This document shows positions 1 to 5,639 of a DNA stretch of 11,980 nucleotides, piece by piece (the stretch's first letter is position 1; every line of letters starts with the position of its first letter). The DNA comes from Candidatus Kaiserbacteria bacterium (GTDB taxonomy: Bacteria > Patescibacteriota > Minisyncoccia > Phycocordibacterales > UBA12088). The notes beneath the pieces were generated by a model. That model was not told the DNA's origin, made no database searches, and saw nothing but the letters and a program-made list of their open reading frames with translations. The DNA lies in contig SKIN01000016.1 in NCBI GenBank assembly GCA_007116405.1, forward strand, positions 1 to 11,980. The letters run 5' to 3'. Both the position numbers and the translations under genes were made by a program.

Positions 1-69
1 GAGCCCATAGTGAGCACCCGCATCTAGCATGCGGTCGACATTGGTCTGCTCGGTGGTTTCTGTATTCAT
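1..69 (-). CDS. rpsB: 30S ribosomal protein S2, N-terminal fragment
   Basis: Only the first 23 codons are inside the window; the gene runs off the left edge. The minus-strand reading from the ATG at 69 gives MNTETTEQTNVDRMLDAGAH followed by YGL. The block MLDAGAHYG matches the start of S2, where bacteria have a motif like LLEAGVHFGH ahead of the basic RRWNP-type segment. S2 binds the 30S subunit near the head/platform junction and is needed for S1 docking in species that have S1. The gene follows prfA with a 61-nt gap and has its own candidate promoter there. No Shine-Dalgarno sequence precedes the ATG. The identification rests on a short stretch but the motif and ribosomal context agree. Confidence 0.82.
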   Translation of the reverse strand, partial: MNTETTEQTNVDRMLDAGAHYGL

Positions 70-87
70 ACTGTGTATAGTGAAATG

Positions 88-115
88 AGTCTACCAGATA
101 TGTCTGATATGTCAA
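88..115 (-). promoter_or_regulatory. Candidate promoter for rpsB
   Basis: Reading the minus strand, a perfect TTGACA (110-115) is followed after 16 nt by TAGACT (88-93), which is preceded by TGG and so forms an extended -10. The predicted start is near position 81, leaving a leader of only about 12 nt before the ATG at 69. It lies in the prfA-rpsB gap. This was found by eye and has not been tested. Confidence 0.55.
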
Positions 116-130
116 AAGGTCCTACTGGGT

Positions 131-1093
131 TCACTGTTGAACAGCGGCTTGTAAGGCGTCGATGATATCTTCAAGGTCACCGGCGAGGATGCCCTCGATA
201 TTGTGCCAACTTTCTTTGATCCGGTGATCGGTCACCCTATCTTGTGGGACGTTATAGGTCCGGATCTTCTCACTCCGGTCTCCGGTGCCTATCTGATCCC
301 TGCGCTCCGTGGCGTATTTCTTGCGCTCTTCCTCCTCTCTGAGCTCGTAGAGCTTCGCTTTGAGCATCTGCATCGCCTTTTCCCTGTTGCTCTCTTGACG
401 GCGCTCTGACGTGCAGCGAACGTCAATGCCGGTCGGTTTGTGAATGAGTCGCACGGCGGTTTCTACCTTGTTCACGTTCTGTCCTCCTGCCCCACCGGAA
501 CGGGAGAATTCCATCTCTATCTCTGACGGGTCTATCTCTATCTGAACCTTTTTTCGTATTGGGAGAATAGCAACGGAGGCGGTGGATGTATGTATCCTGC
601 CCTGCTTTTCCGTCTGTGGTATGCGCTGCACTCTATGGACGCCCGTTTCGTACCGCAAAAGACGGTATACATCTTGGCCGCGTATCTCAAATGTCGCTTC
701 TTTGTAGCCTCCCACTGAGTTCACTGAGTCAGAAAGGATACGCATGCTCCACCCCTTTTGCTCGGCGTACGCCCTATACATTCCCGCAAGGTCAGCTGCA
801 AAAAGAGCAGCTTCATCGCCACCGGCTCCGGCGCGCACCTCTAGTATCACTTCGTTTGGAAAACGTTCTTCTTCCGCTTCTGCTTTTACTATCGACTCCA
901 TCTGGCTGAGGAGATCCGCCCGTTGTGCTTCAAGGGCGGTGATATCCGCTTCACCTAACTCCCGCATTGACGGGTCTTCCTGCATGAGTGTTTGCAGCTC
1001 GGTCACTTCACGAGCAAGACGCTCATACTCCGCCGCATAAAAAGCGGTCTTCTGATTATCTTTATATGATTCGATATCCGGAGTATGTGACAT
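131..1093 (-). CDS. prfA: Peptide chain release factor 1 (RF1)
   Basis: Class I release factor that reads UAA and UAG in the ribosomal A site and triggers peptidyl-tRNA hydrolysis. From the ATG at 1093 it is 320 residues. The GGQ catalytic motif sits at about 203-205 in SGGAGGQNVNK, and the RF1-type PxT stop-codon motif is PQT at about 159-161 in RVQRIPQTEKQGRIHTS; RF2 would have SPF there. The domain 2 block RAGAGGDEAALFA is at about 87-99. The protein is shorter than the usual 355-360 residues because the helical N-terminal domain 1 is reduced, as is common in CPR. In-frame starts also exist at 1102 (ATG) and 1120 (GTG); the GTG lies inside a perfect hairpin and is unlikely. No start has a clear Shine-Dalgarno. 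It follows rpmE. The RF1 methyltransferase gene prmC, often next to prfA, is not adjacent here. The stop is TGA, which RF1 does not read. Confidence 0.95.
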   Translation of the reverse strand: MSHTPDIESYKDNQKTAFYAAEYERLAREVTELQTLMQEDPSMRELGEADITALEAQRADLLSQMESIVKAEAEEERFPNEVILEVRAGAGGDEAALFAADLAGMYRAYAEQKGWSMRILSDSVNSVGGYKEATFEIRGQDVYRLLRYETGVHRVQRIPQTEKQGRIHTSTASVAILPIRKKVQIEIDPSEIEMEFSRSGGAGGQNVNKVETAVRLIHKPTGIDVRCTSERRQESNREKAMQMLKAKLYELREEEERKKYATERRDQIGTGDRSEKIRTYNVPQDRVTDHRIKESWHNIEGILAGDLEDIIDALQAAVQQ

Positions 1094-1105
1094 ATGGGTC
1101 ATACC

Positions 1106-1137
1106 AAGCACGACCGTCACTGCTGACGGTCGTGCTT
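1106..1137 (-). terminator. Perfect 14-bp hairpin between rpmE and prfA
   Basis: Positions 1106-1119 and 1124-1137 are exact inverted repeats (arm AAGCACGACCGTCA) around a 4-nt loop. It lies 13 nt after the rpmE stop and just ahead of the prfA start. There is no T-run after the stem on either strand, so it is not a standard intrinsic terminator. It could be a partial terminator, an RNA-stabilising or processing hairpin, or a leader structure of prfA. The structure is certain; the function is not. Confidence 0.55.
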
Positions 1138-1150
1138 TGCGATAGAGGCG

Positions 1151-1405
1151 TTACTTCTTTGCTGCGGCAGCTCGACGCTTGAACTTCTCGACGCGTCCTG
1201 CTGTGTCCACCACGGTCTCTTTGCCGGTGTAGAATGGGTGCGATGCGCTTGATATTTCAACCTTGACCATTGGGTATTCCTTGTTGTCGGTCCAAGCGGC
1301 CTTTTCTTCAGTCTTGATGGTGGAACCTATCAAAAAGCGCTCGCCGCTTGAGGCGTCTTCAAAAATTACCTTTCTGTAGTTTTTCGGGTGGATCTTTGAT
1401 TTCAT
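1151..1405 (-). CDS. rpmE: 50S ribosomal protein L31, type B (no zinc motif)
   Basis: Small 50S protein that bridges the subunits near the central protuberance. It is 84 residues from the ATG at 1405, starting MKSKIHPKNYRKVIFEDASS. The conserved L31 blocks SHPFYTGKETVVDTAGRVEKF (split here by its core HPFYTGK and VDTAGRVEKF) are at about 53-73. The cysteines that bind zinc in type A L31 are absent, which fits the type B (RpmE2-like) form. The C-terminus is basic and alanine-rich (KRRAAAAKK). An in-frame upstream ATG at 1444 would add 13 residues but overlaps the predicted promoter, so 1405 is preferred. It lies between the lytic transglycosylase gene (44 nt upstream) and prfA. The stop is TAA. 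Confidence 0.93.
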   Translation of the reverse strand: MKSKIHPKNYRKVIFEDASSGERFLIGSTIKTEEKAAWTDNKEYPMVKVEISSASHPFYTGKETVVDTAGRVEKFKRRAAAAKK

Positions 1406-1415
1406 ATGTTGTGAG

Positions 1416-1444
1416 AGAATACCAGAGCATTCGGGAACACGCAA
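1416..1444 (-). promoter_or_regulatory. Candidate promoter for rpmE
   Basis: Minus strand: TTGCGT (1439-1444), 17-nt spacer, then TATTCT (1416-1421) preceded by TGG, an extended -10. The predicted start leaves a leader of only a few nucleotides before the ATG at 1405. It sits in the gap after the TAG of the upstream gene (1450), so rpmE can be transcribed independently. Confidence 0.45.
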
Positions 1445-1449
1445 GGTCT

Positions 1450-2895
1450 CTAGCGTGACAGCTCTTTGAGCGTGTCGATCTGACGCTGGTAGTAGGCGGC
1501 GTGTCCCATCACCCCGTCACCGTAGAAGGAGTACGCCGGATTATTGGCATTCGCCCAACCCGCAAAGTAGCGCATTGCAGCGAGCCGCTCCGCGTACAGT
1601 GTTCCTGCGTCAGCACCGTTGTCTTTAAGGAGGATGCCGGCGGCTAGGAACGCGTCTTGGTTGTCCCATGGGTTGCTGGGACTCTGTTTGCCGCGGACGA
1701 CGCGGAGACGGTCCTTATCAGCGCGGTAGACCCATGGACCTGCCCAGAAGGTCTCCCAATCAAAGGAACGCGCAGAGTTGTTGCAGTCATTGGTCCTGGT
1801 GTTGATGTACCCTCCGTAGCACGCCCACGTTGAAGGGATGAACTGCGCAGGACCCATTGCCCCGCCCCATCCGTATCCCGGCTTGGCTGATACCGGCATC
1901 GTGTCAGGATTCACACCAAGCGTTGCCGTGATCACTTGAAAGAGTGGGCGGTCACGTGTTGGGTGCATGTCGGAGCGCCACGAGCCATTACCAAGGAATT
2001 CACCAAGGCGCGTCTCCTGCTTGAGTACTCCAAGGATAAGTGCGGGACGGACACCTGTTCTGGCACCAACGAAGCTTGCAAGCTCGATGGCGTCACCGAG
2101 ATTGATAGCAGCTGAACCCCGGAGCTCGAAGAGTTCCGAGCGGATCTGTGCCGCTGACCGTTCATTGGCGGCGATGAGCTGCTGGTACTCGCGCTCCTGT
2201 CCTTGTGTTACCTGGAGGATGCGGGCTTGTTCACGCTCTTGGTCACGCAGACGTTGTTGCTGGAGTTCGTGAAGCATCTTGAGCTCCTCTTCAGTTGCGC
2301 GTTGATTCTCAAGCTGGGAGCGCGCAGTCTCGTTATCCTTACGCAAACGCTCGAGATCGCGAAAACTTGCGTTCAGAGCGAGTTTGAGTGTGTGAAAATC
2401 ATCGTACTCCGCAAAAAACTGTGAGAGTGTCTTTTCTGAGAGAAGTATCTCGACAAGCGAGAGATCATCGAGCTGAGCAGTACGCCTGATGAGGCCGGCA
2501 AGAGACTCACGTTTGCGCTCTATCTTTTCATCAAGTTCACGAATAGTGGCGTTTTTAAGCCATATTTCATTTTCAAGGTCTGAGATGGCGAGCTCTTGTG
2601 CACGGATAGCCGCACGGGCCTTCTTTATCTCCGCGTCCAATATCGCAAGGTCCCGTTCAAGCGACACGCGCTCACCGCGCTTACTGTCGAGTAATACCTG
2701 TTGTTGCCTAATGAGGTCTTCGAGGTTTGCCAGCTCACGCTCAAGTTGTGCCCGGCGCTCAGCTATTGCAAGCTCGGTAGTTGTCGGAGTCGCACTCTGG
2801 GCGGGGAGAGAGTACGAGACGAGCGATGCAACCAACCCCAGTATGATAAGGGCTGCTGTCAATATAAAACCAACACTGCTGTGCTTGTGATACAT
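1450..2895 (-). CDS. Membrane-anchored coiled-coil lytic transglycosylase
   Basis: Predicted peptidoglycan-cleaving enzyme of the cell envelope, 481 residues from the ATG at 2895. Residues about 8-35 are a hydrophobic segment (VGFILTAALIILGLVASLVS) that is a signal anchor or a signal peptide ending near LPAQSA. Residues about 40-265 are a long heptad-rich charged coiled coil like the N-terminal part of EnvC/PcsB/CwlO-type hydrolase regulators. Residues about 270-480 are an MltB-like (SLT_2) domain: LKQETRLGEFLG with the likely catalytic Glu at about 294, and GAMGPAQFIPSTW at about 345-357. Two cysteines (about 359 and 371) flank a short loop and could form a disulfide. An upstream in-frame ATG at 2949 is rejected because a good extended -10 lies inside that extension. 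AGGT about 7 nt before the ATG is the only fair Shine-Dalgarno in the window. The stop is TAG. The enzyme class is clear; the exact substrate bond and any partner are inference. Confidence 0.88.
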   Translation of the reverse strand: MYHKHSSVGFILTAALIILGLVASLVSYSLPAQSATPTTTELAIAERRAQLERELANLEDLIRQQQVLLDSKRGERVSLERDLAILDAEIKKARAAIRAQELAISDLENEIWLKNATIRELDEKIERKRESLAGLIRRTAQLDDLSLVEILLSEKTLSQFFAEYDDFHTLKLALNASFRDLERLRKDNETARSQLENQRATEEELKMLHELQQQRLRDQEREQARILQVTQGQEREYQQLIAANERSAAQIRSELFELRGSAAINLGDAIELASFVGARTGVRPALILGVLKQETRLGEFLGNGSWRSDMHPTRDRPLFQVITATLGVNPDTMPVSAKPGYGWGGAMGPAQFIPSTWACYGGYINTRTNDCNNSARSFDWETFWAGPWVYRADKDRLRVVRGKQSPSNPWDNQDAFLAAGILLKDNGADAGTLYAERLAAMRYFAGWANANNPAYSFYGDGVMGHAAYYQRQIDTLKELSR

Positions 2896-2923
2896 ACAAC
2901 GACCTGCTCGTGCTATCGGAGAT

Positions 2924-2932
2924 AGTATATCA
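2924..2932 (-). promoter_or_regulatory. Extended -10 promoter for the lytic transglycosylase
   Basis: Minus strand TGATATACT is an extended -10 (TGn plus TATACT, 5 of 6 to consensus) with no recognisable -35. The predicted start is near 2917, giving a leader of about 21 nt to the ATG at 2895. It lies just downstream of the rplY terminator, so the gene is a separate transcription unit. Confidence 0.55.
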
Positions 2933-2963
2933 CACCCTGATGTTCCCATGGTAGCCCATATAC

Positions 2964-2993
2964 AAAAAACACCGCAGTGAGCGTATGCGGTGT
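2964..2993 (-). terminator. Intrinsic terminator after rplY
   Basis: Minus strand: an 8-bp stem ACACCGCA / TGCGGTGT (arms at 2986-2993 and 2969-2976, 9-nt loop) followed directly by six T (2964-2969). It begins 22 nt after the rplY stop. This is the only hairpin in the window with a classic U-tract. Confidence 0.85.
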
Positions 2994-3015
2994 CTTGTAT
3001 GCGTATGCGTCAGCT

Positions 3016-3654
3016 TTATGCGTTCTCCTCAGTCTCTTCTTTACCCTTCTTTTCAACCTCTACAGCAGTAATGTCGGGCGCTTCGGTGGGTATCTCTTCT
3101 TCCTTTGCCTCCTGAACCAAAGCCACCACTTCTTCTGCGCCAGTGAGGACTTTGACTCCCTGTGGGGGCACTATGTCAGACACTCGAACCTGGTCATCAA
3201 AGGTCTTTAGTATGCTGATATCGACGCTCATTTCATGAGGGAGGTCTTTCGGTAGCGCCTCAACTTCTATCTCGTAAAGGACTTTGATGAGGGTACCGCC
3301 TAACTCTTTTTCCGCCGGAGCGACTCCGGTGAAGATAAGTGGTACAACAACCTCAATTGCCTCGTTTGCATTCACAGCATACAGATCGGCGTGTATCGGT
3401 TCGCCGTATATTGGATCAACCTCGACATCCTGTATCAACACTGAAAGAGTATCACCAACACCACTTAAGTCGATAAGTGTGGACTCTCCCGCTTCGCGCC
3501 AGACCTTCTCGAACTCTTTGGTAGGAAGGGTGACATGCATGGTCTCTTTGACCTCACCGCAGATGACCGCGGGGATAGACCCGGATTCACGGAGGGCTTT
3601 CGCTGCCTTTGAGCCCGTCTTGTCGCGCGGTGCTGCTTGTAGTTTCATTTCCAT
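3016..3654 (-). CDS. rplY: 50S ribosomal protein L25 (general stress protein CTC family)
   Basis: 5S rRNA-binding protein of the 50S central protuberance, two-domain L25/TL5/CTC form, 212 residues. The N-terminal L25 domain spans about 3-95 (KLQAAPRDKTGSKAAKALRE; IQDVEVDPIYGEPIHADLY). The C-terminal TL5-type beta domain spans about 100-185 (EKELGGTLIKVLYEIEVEAL, PKDLPHEMSVDIS). A highly acidic Glu/Lys tail follows (about 185-212, ending KKGKEETEENA). The ATG at 3654 is chosen because it directly precedes the conserved block and follows a good promoter by about 10 nt; an ATG at 3648 is also possible. A further in-frame extension to 3741 crosses that promoter and is rejected. It is divergent from the PfkB kinase and ends at an intrinsic terminator. 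The stop is TAA. Confidence 0.95.
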   Translation of the reverse strand: MEMKLQAAPRDKTGSKAAKALRESGSIPAVICGEVKETMHVTLPTKEFEKVWREAGESTLIDLSGVGDTLSVLIQDVEVDPIYGEPIHADLYAVNANEAIEVVVPLIFTGVAPAEKELGGTLIKVLYEIEVEALPKDLPHEMSVDISILKTFDDQVRVSDIVPPQGVKVLTGAEEVVALVQEAKEEEIPTEAPDITAVEVEKKGKEETEENA

Positions 3655-3664
3655 AGTGCTTGCG

Positions 3665-3692
3665 AGTATACCCGATTTTTGTTTATACGCAA
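3665..3692 (-). promoter_or_regulatory. Candidate promoter for rplY
   Basis: Minus strand: TTGCGT (3687-3692), 16-nt spacer, TATACT (3665-3670). The predicted start is close to the ATG at 3654, so the leader is only a few nucleotides and has no Shine-Dalgarno. The -35 lies within the spacer region of the divergent kinase promoter. Confidence 0.6.
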
Positions 3693-3696
3693 TACT

Positions 3697-3705
3697 TGTT
3701 ACAAT
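3697..3705 (+). promoter_or_regulatory. Extended -10 promoter for the PfkB-family kinase
   Basis: Plus strand TGTTACAAT is an extended -10 (TGn plus TACAAT, 5 of 6). A T-rich stretch at 3676-3682 stands where the -35 would be. The predicted start is near 3712, with a leader of about 32 nt and no Shine-Dalgarno before the ATG at 3744. Confidence 0.5.
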
Positions 3706-3743
3706 GACAAGTACTTTGCAAGCTAATAACGAACCAATCAATT

Positions 3744-4736
3744 ATGCAAGAATATGACTTTGTGGCTATCGGTGACATCGTGACCGACGAATTCATCGAG
3801 CTCCGCGAGGACCGGGCGGTAGTCAACAAGACCCTCACCGGCAGGAATATATTATCGATGTATTTTGGTGACAAGCTTGAATTCAATGGCTACGTGAACG
3901 TTCCGGCGGTCGGTAACAGTCCAAATGCTGCAGTATCAGCTAAGCGCTTGGGCCTAAAGACAGGGCTGGTAACCGACATTGGTGACGATGAGGGGGGGAA
4001 GGAGATCATGGATTGGCTGGAGAAGGAAGGAATTGATACGACCTTTGTGGATATCCACCCCGGGAAAGAGACCAACCATCATTACGTCCTTCGCTACGGA
4101 CCGGAGCGTACCATTCTCATCAAGCACGAAACGTACGATTACGTTGTACCCAACATGGGCAATCCAAAATGGGTCTACTTCAGCTCGGTAGGTGAACATG
4201 GTTTGCAATATCATCATGACGTAGCAGATTATGTACGATCTCATGAGGGTGTAAAGCTGGCCTTCCAGCCCGGATCGTTCCAGATAGCACTTGGTCACGA
4301 AACACTGAAGGACATCTATGAACTGTCGGAGCTGTTCTTCTGCAACAAAGAGGAGGCACAGCAGATACTGAACAGTGATTCACAAGAGATATCAGAGCTT
4401 CTCCACGCAATGCAGGAACTGGGTCCGAAGATACCCGTCATCACTGACGGTCCAAACGGAGCCTACGCCCTCGCCGAAGATGGTGTGTGGCACATGCCGA
4501 TGTATCCTGACCCTGCTCCCCCGGTTGACCGTACCGGCGCCGGAGATGCGTTCAGCAGCACCTTTACTGCGGCGCTTGCATTGGGACACGACGTCCCGAC
4601 GGCTCTTCGGTGGGGTCCCATCAACTCAATGTCTGTAGTGCAGTACATAGGAGCGCAGGAAGGACTCCTTACCGTAGAGCAGATACAGGAGTACCTTGCG
4701 AAGGCGCCGGAAGACTACCAGGCACGCAAGATATAG
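3744..4736 (+). CDS. PfkB/ribokinase-family carbohydrate or nucleoside kinase
   Basis: ATP-dependent kinase of the ribokinase fold, 330 residues, cytoplasmic. The N-terminus YDFVAIGDIVTD (4-15) is the usual first strand. PfkB signature 1 is present but altered: VGNSPNAAVSAKRLGLKTGL at 56-75 where many members have GGN.AN.A. The Mg/phosphate NxxE motif is NKEE at 201-204, followed by TDGPNGA (234-240). Signature 2 is DRTGAGDAFSS (262-272) with the catalytic base Asp268. All catalytic elements appear intact. The substrate cannot be read from sequence: ribose, fructose, a fructose phosphate, adenosine or another nucleoside are all possible. CPR often lack classical phosphofructokinase and rely on nucleoside salvage, which makes either role plausible. 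It is a single-gene plus-strand unit between divergent rplY and a convergent RNHCP gene. The stop is TAG. Confidence 0.9.
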   Translation: MQEYDFVAIGDIVTDEFIELREDRAVVNKTLTGRNILSMYFGDKLEFNGYVNVPAVGNSPNAAVSAKRLGLKTGLVTDIGDDEGGKEIMDWLEKEGIDTTFVDIHPGKETNHHYVLRYGPERTILIKHETYDYVVPNMGNPKWVYFSSVGEHGLQYHHDVADYVRSHEGVKLAFQPGSFQIALGHETLKDIYELSELFFCNKEEAQQILNSDSQEISELLHAMQELGPKIPVITDGPNGAYALAEDGVWHMPMYPDPAPPVDRTGAGDAFSSTFTAALALGHDVPTALRWGPINSMSVVQYIGAQEGLLTVEQIQEYLAKAPEDYQARKI

Positions 4737-4767
4737 AGCGCTTTTATATTTGTGACAGAAGCGTCGG

Positions 4768-4793
4768 ACACCCGCCATCGTGCGGGTGTTCTT
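4768..4793 (+). terminator. Probable terminator after the PfkB kinase
   Basis: Inverted repeat ACACCCGC (4768-4775) / GCGGGTGT (4782-4789) with a 6-nt loop, followed on the plus strand by a weak T-tract (TCTT). It starts 31 nt after the kinase stop. The RNHCP gene converges on it from the right (stop at 4806), so the hairpin may serve both directions, although the minus side has no T-run. Confidence 0.6.
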
Positions 4794-4805
4794 ATGTCCA
4801 CTCGC

Positions 4806-5111
4806 TTACGCTCGTGATCGAGCAATGGTCAGCAGCGTGTCGAAATCGTCACCCTCGACGACCTTATTTGGTCTTTCGTGCCCGCATGTGACACACCGTT
4901 GTACAAGCACGTATTCGCCGTGCTCTGTGCGCACCTCCACCGGTGCCATGAGTCCGCCACAGGTGGCACGCCGGTCTCCCGGAGCCACATCCACATGCTT
5001 GCTCCAGAGGCAGCTGGGACAGTGATTTGTGTAGCCGCTGCCGAACACATGCGTACCACACCGCTCACATGTAAAATCTTCAATTGTACGCTTGAAGCGT
5101 TTCGGTTCCAC
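4806..5111 (-). CDS. RNHCP domain-containing zinc-ribbon protein
   Basis: Small protein (101 residues) of the RNHCP family, a conserved bacterial domain of unknown function. The sequence shows FTCERCG (13-19), the signature block TNHCPSCLWSKHVD (28-41, with Thr for the usual Arg), GDRRATCGGLMAP (45-57), and a second CxxC in QRCVTCGHE (71-79). Seven cysteines (15, 18, 31, 34, 51, 73, 76) plus His30 and His39 could bind one or two zinc ions. The only plausible start is GTG at 5111, which lies 2 nt after the 3' end of tRNA-Val; no ATG or GTG upstream in frame was found. It therefore probably shares a transcript with the tRNA. The function is unknown; zinc and nucleic-acid binding are inference from the Cys pattern. 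The stop is TAA. Confidence 0.88.
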   Translation of the reverse strand: MEPKRFKRTIEDFTCERCGTHVFGSGYTNHCPSCLWSKHVDVAPGDRRATCGGLMAPVEVRTEHGEYVLVQRCVTCGHERPNKVVEGDDFDTLLTIARSRA

Positions 5112-5113
5112 TG

Positions 5114-5187
5114 TGGACGATAGAGGATTCGAACCTCTGACCTCACCCGTGTGAAGGGTGCGCTCTAACCAACTGAGCTAATCGTCC
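5114..5187 (-). tRNA. tRNA-Val (anticodon CAC)
   Basis: Complete 74-nt cloverleaf on the minus strand. The acceptor arms GGACGAT / ATCGTCC pair fully, D-stem GCTC/GAGC, anticodon stem CACCC/GGGTG with loop TTCACAC (anticodon CAC at 5151-5153, reading GUG), 5-nt variable loop AGGTC, and T-arm AGAGG-TTCGAAT-CCTCT. The discriminator is A. The 3' CCA is not encoded (the next bases are CAG), so a CCA-adding enzyme is needed. It lies 28 nt after the response-regulator stop and has a candidate promoter of its own. Confidence 0.96.
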
Positions 5188-5197
5188 TTGAAGAATG

Positions 5198-5226
5198 ATA
5201 CTAGCAACACGTACTCTAGACCGCAA
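5198..5226 (-). promoter_or_regulatory. Candidate promoter for tRNA-Val (and RNHCP gene)
   Basis: Minus strand: TTGCGG (5221-5226), 17-nt spacer, TAGTAT (5198-5203) preceded by TGC. The predicted start falls only a few nucleotides upstream of the tRNA 5' end at 5187. The -35 overlaps the last codons of the response regulator. Confidence 0.45.
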
Positions 5227-5587
5227 GCAAGACCTTCAATTTTTCAGCAAGCTTGTCGAGTGTCCAGTCGGTCTTCAGCAGGCATTCTGTATGTGCAGAA
5301 CCCTGTGCCATTTGGGCCATTGCTTCAGGTTGCGTCATGTTTGTAAGAAGTATGATCGGTACTGTACTGCCCCATTGATCATCGCGCAATTGTTTAAGTA
5401 GTTCCAGACCACTCATTCCAGGCATCATGACATCACACATTACCAGGTCAGGATGTTCAGCAGTAGCGCGCTCGAAACCTCGAAGACCGTCGTGCTCAAC
5501 CAACACGTCAAATCCCTCATCCTTGAGTATCTCAGAAAGCATCTCAGAGAATGCCAAGTCGTCGTCAATAAGCAATATTTTCTTCAT
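5216..5587 (-). CDS. Single-domain response regulator (CheY-like receiver)
   Basis: 123-residue receiver domain with no output domain. It keeps all phosphorylation residues: acidic pocket IDDD (Asp8-10), phosphoacceptor Asp52 in VMCDVMMPGMSG (49-60), Thr82 in LLTN, and Lys105 in LLKTDW. It lies 52 nt downstream of the histidine kinase on the same strand, so the kinase is the likely phosphodonor. With no DNA-binding or enzymatic domain it must act by protein contact, as a phosphate shuttle in a relay, or as a phosphate sink. Several Met and Cys residues follow the alpha4 region (NMTQPEAMAQMAQ). The ATG at 5587 gives the canonical MKKILLIDDD start. The stop is TAG. Confidence 0.93.
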   Translation of the reverse strand: MKKILLIDDDLAFSEMLSEILKDEGFDVLVEHDGLRGFERATAEHPDLVMCDVMMPGMSGLELLKQLRDDQWGSTVPIILLTNMTQPEAMAQMAQGSAHTECLLKTDWTLDKLAEKLKVLLAV

Positions 5588-5639
5588 GAGTTTCTTAATA
5601 ACGAATAAGGGGTGTCACCAACACATCATCATGCCCACT

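Noticed and set aside
1094..1120. N-terminal extension of RF1 from a GTG at 1120
   Set aside because: The GTG lies inside a perfect hairpin and the extension MTVVLGMTH has no RF1 similarity.
3284..3757. Plus-strand open frame of 157 codons opposite rplY
   Set aside because: It is antisense to L25 and its end overlaps the start of the PfkB kinase; no protein-like features.
4829..5146. Alternative minus-strand frame of 105 codons over the RNHCP gene
   Set aside because: It starts inside tRNA-Val and lacks the RNHCP cysteine motifs, which are intact in the neighbouring frame.
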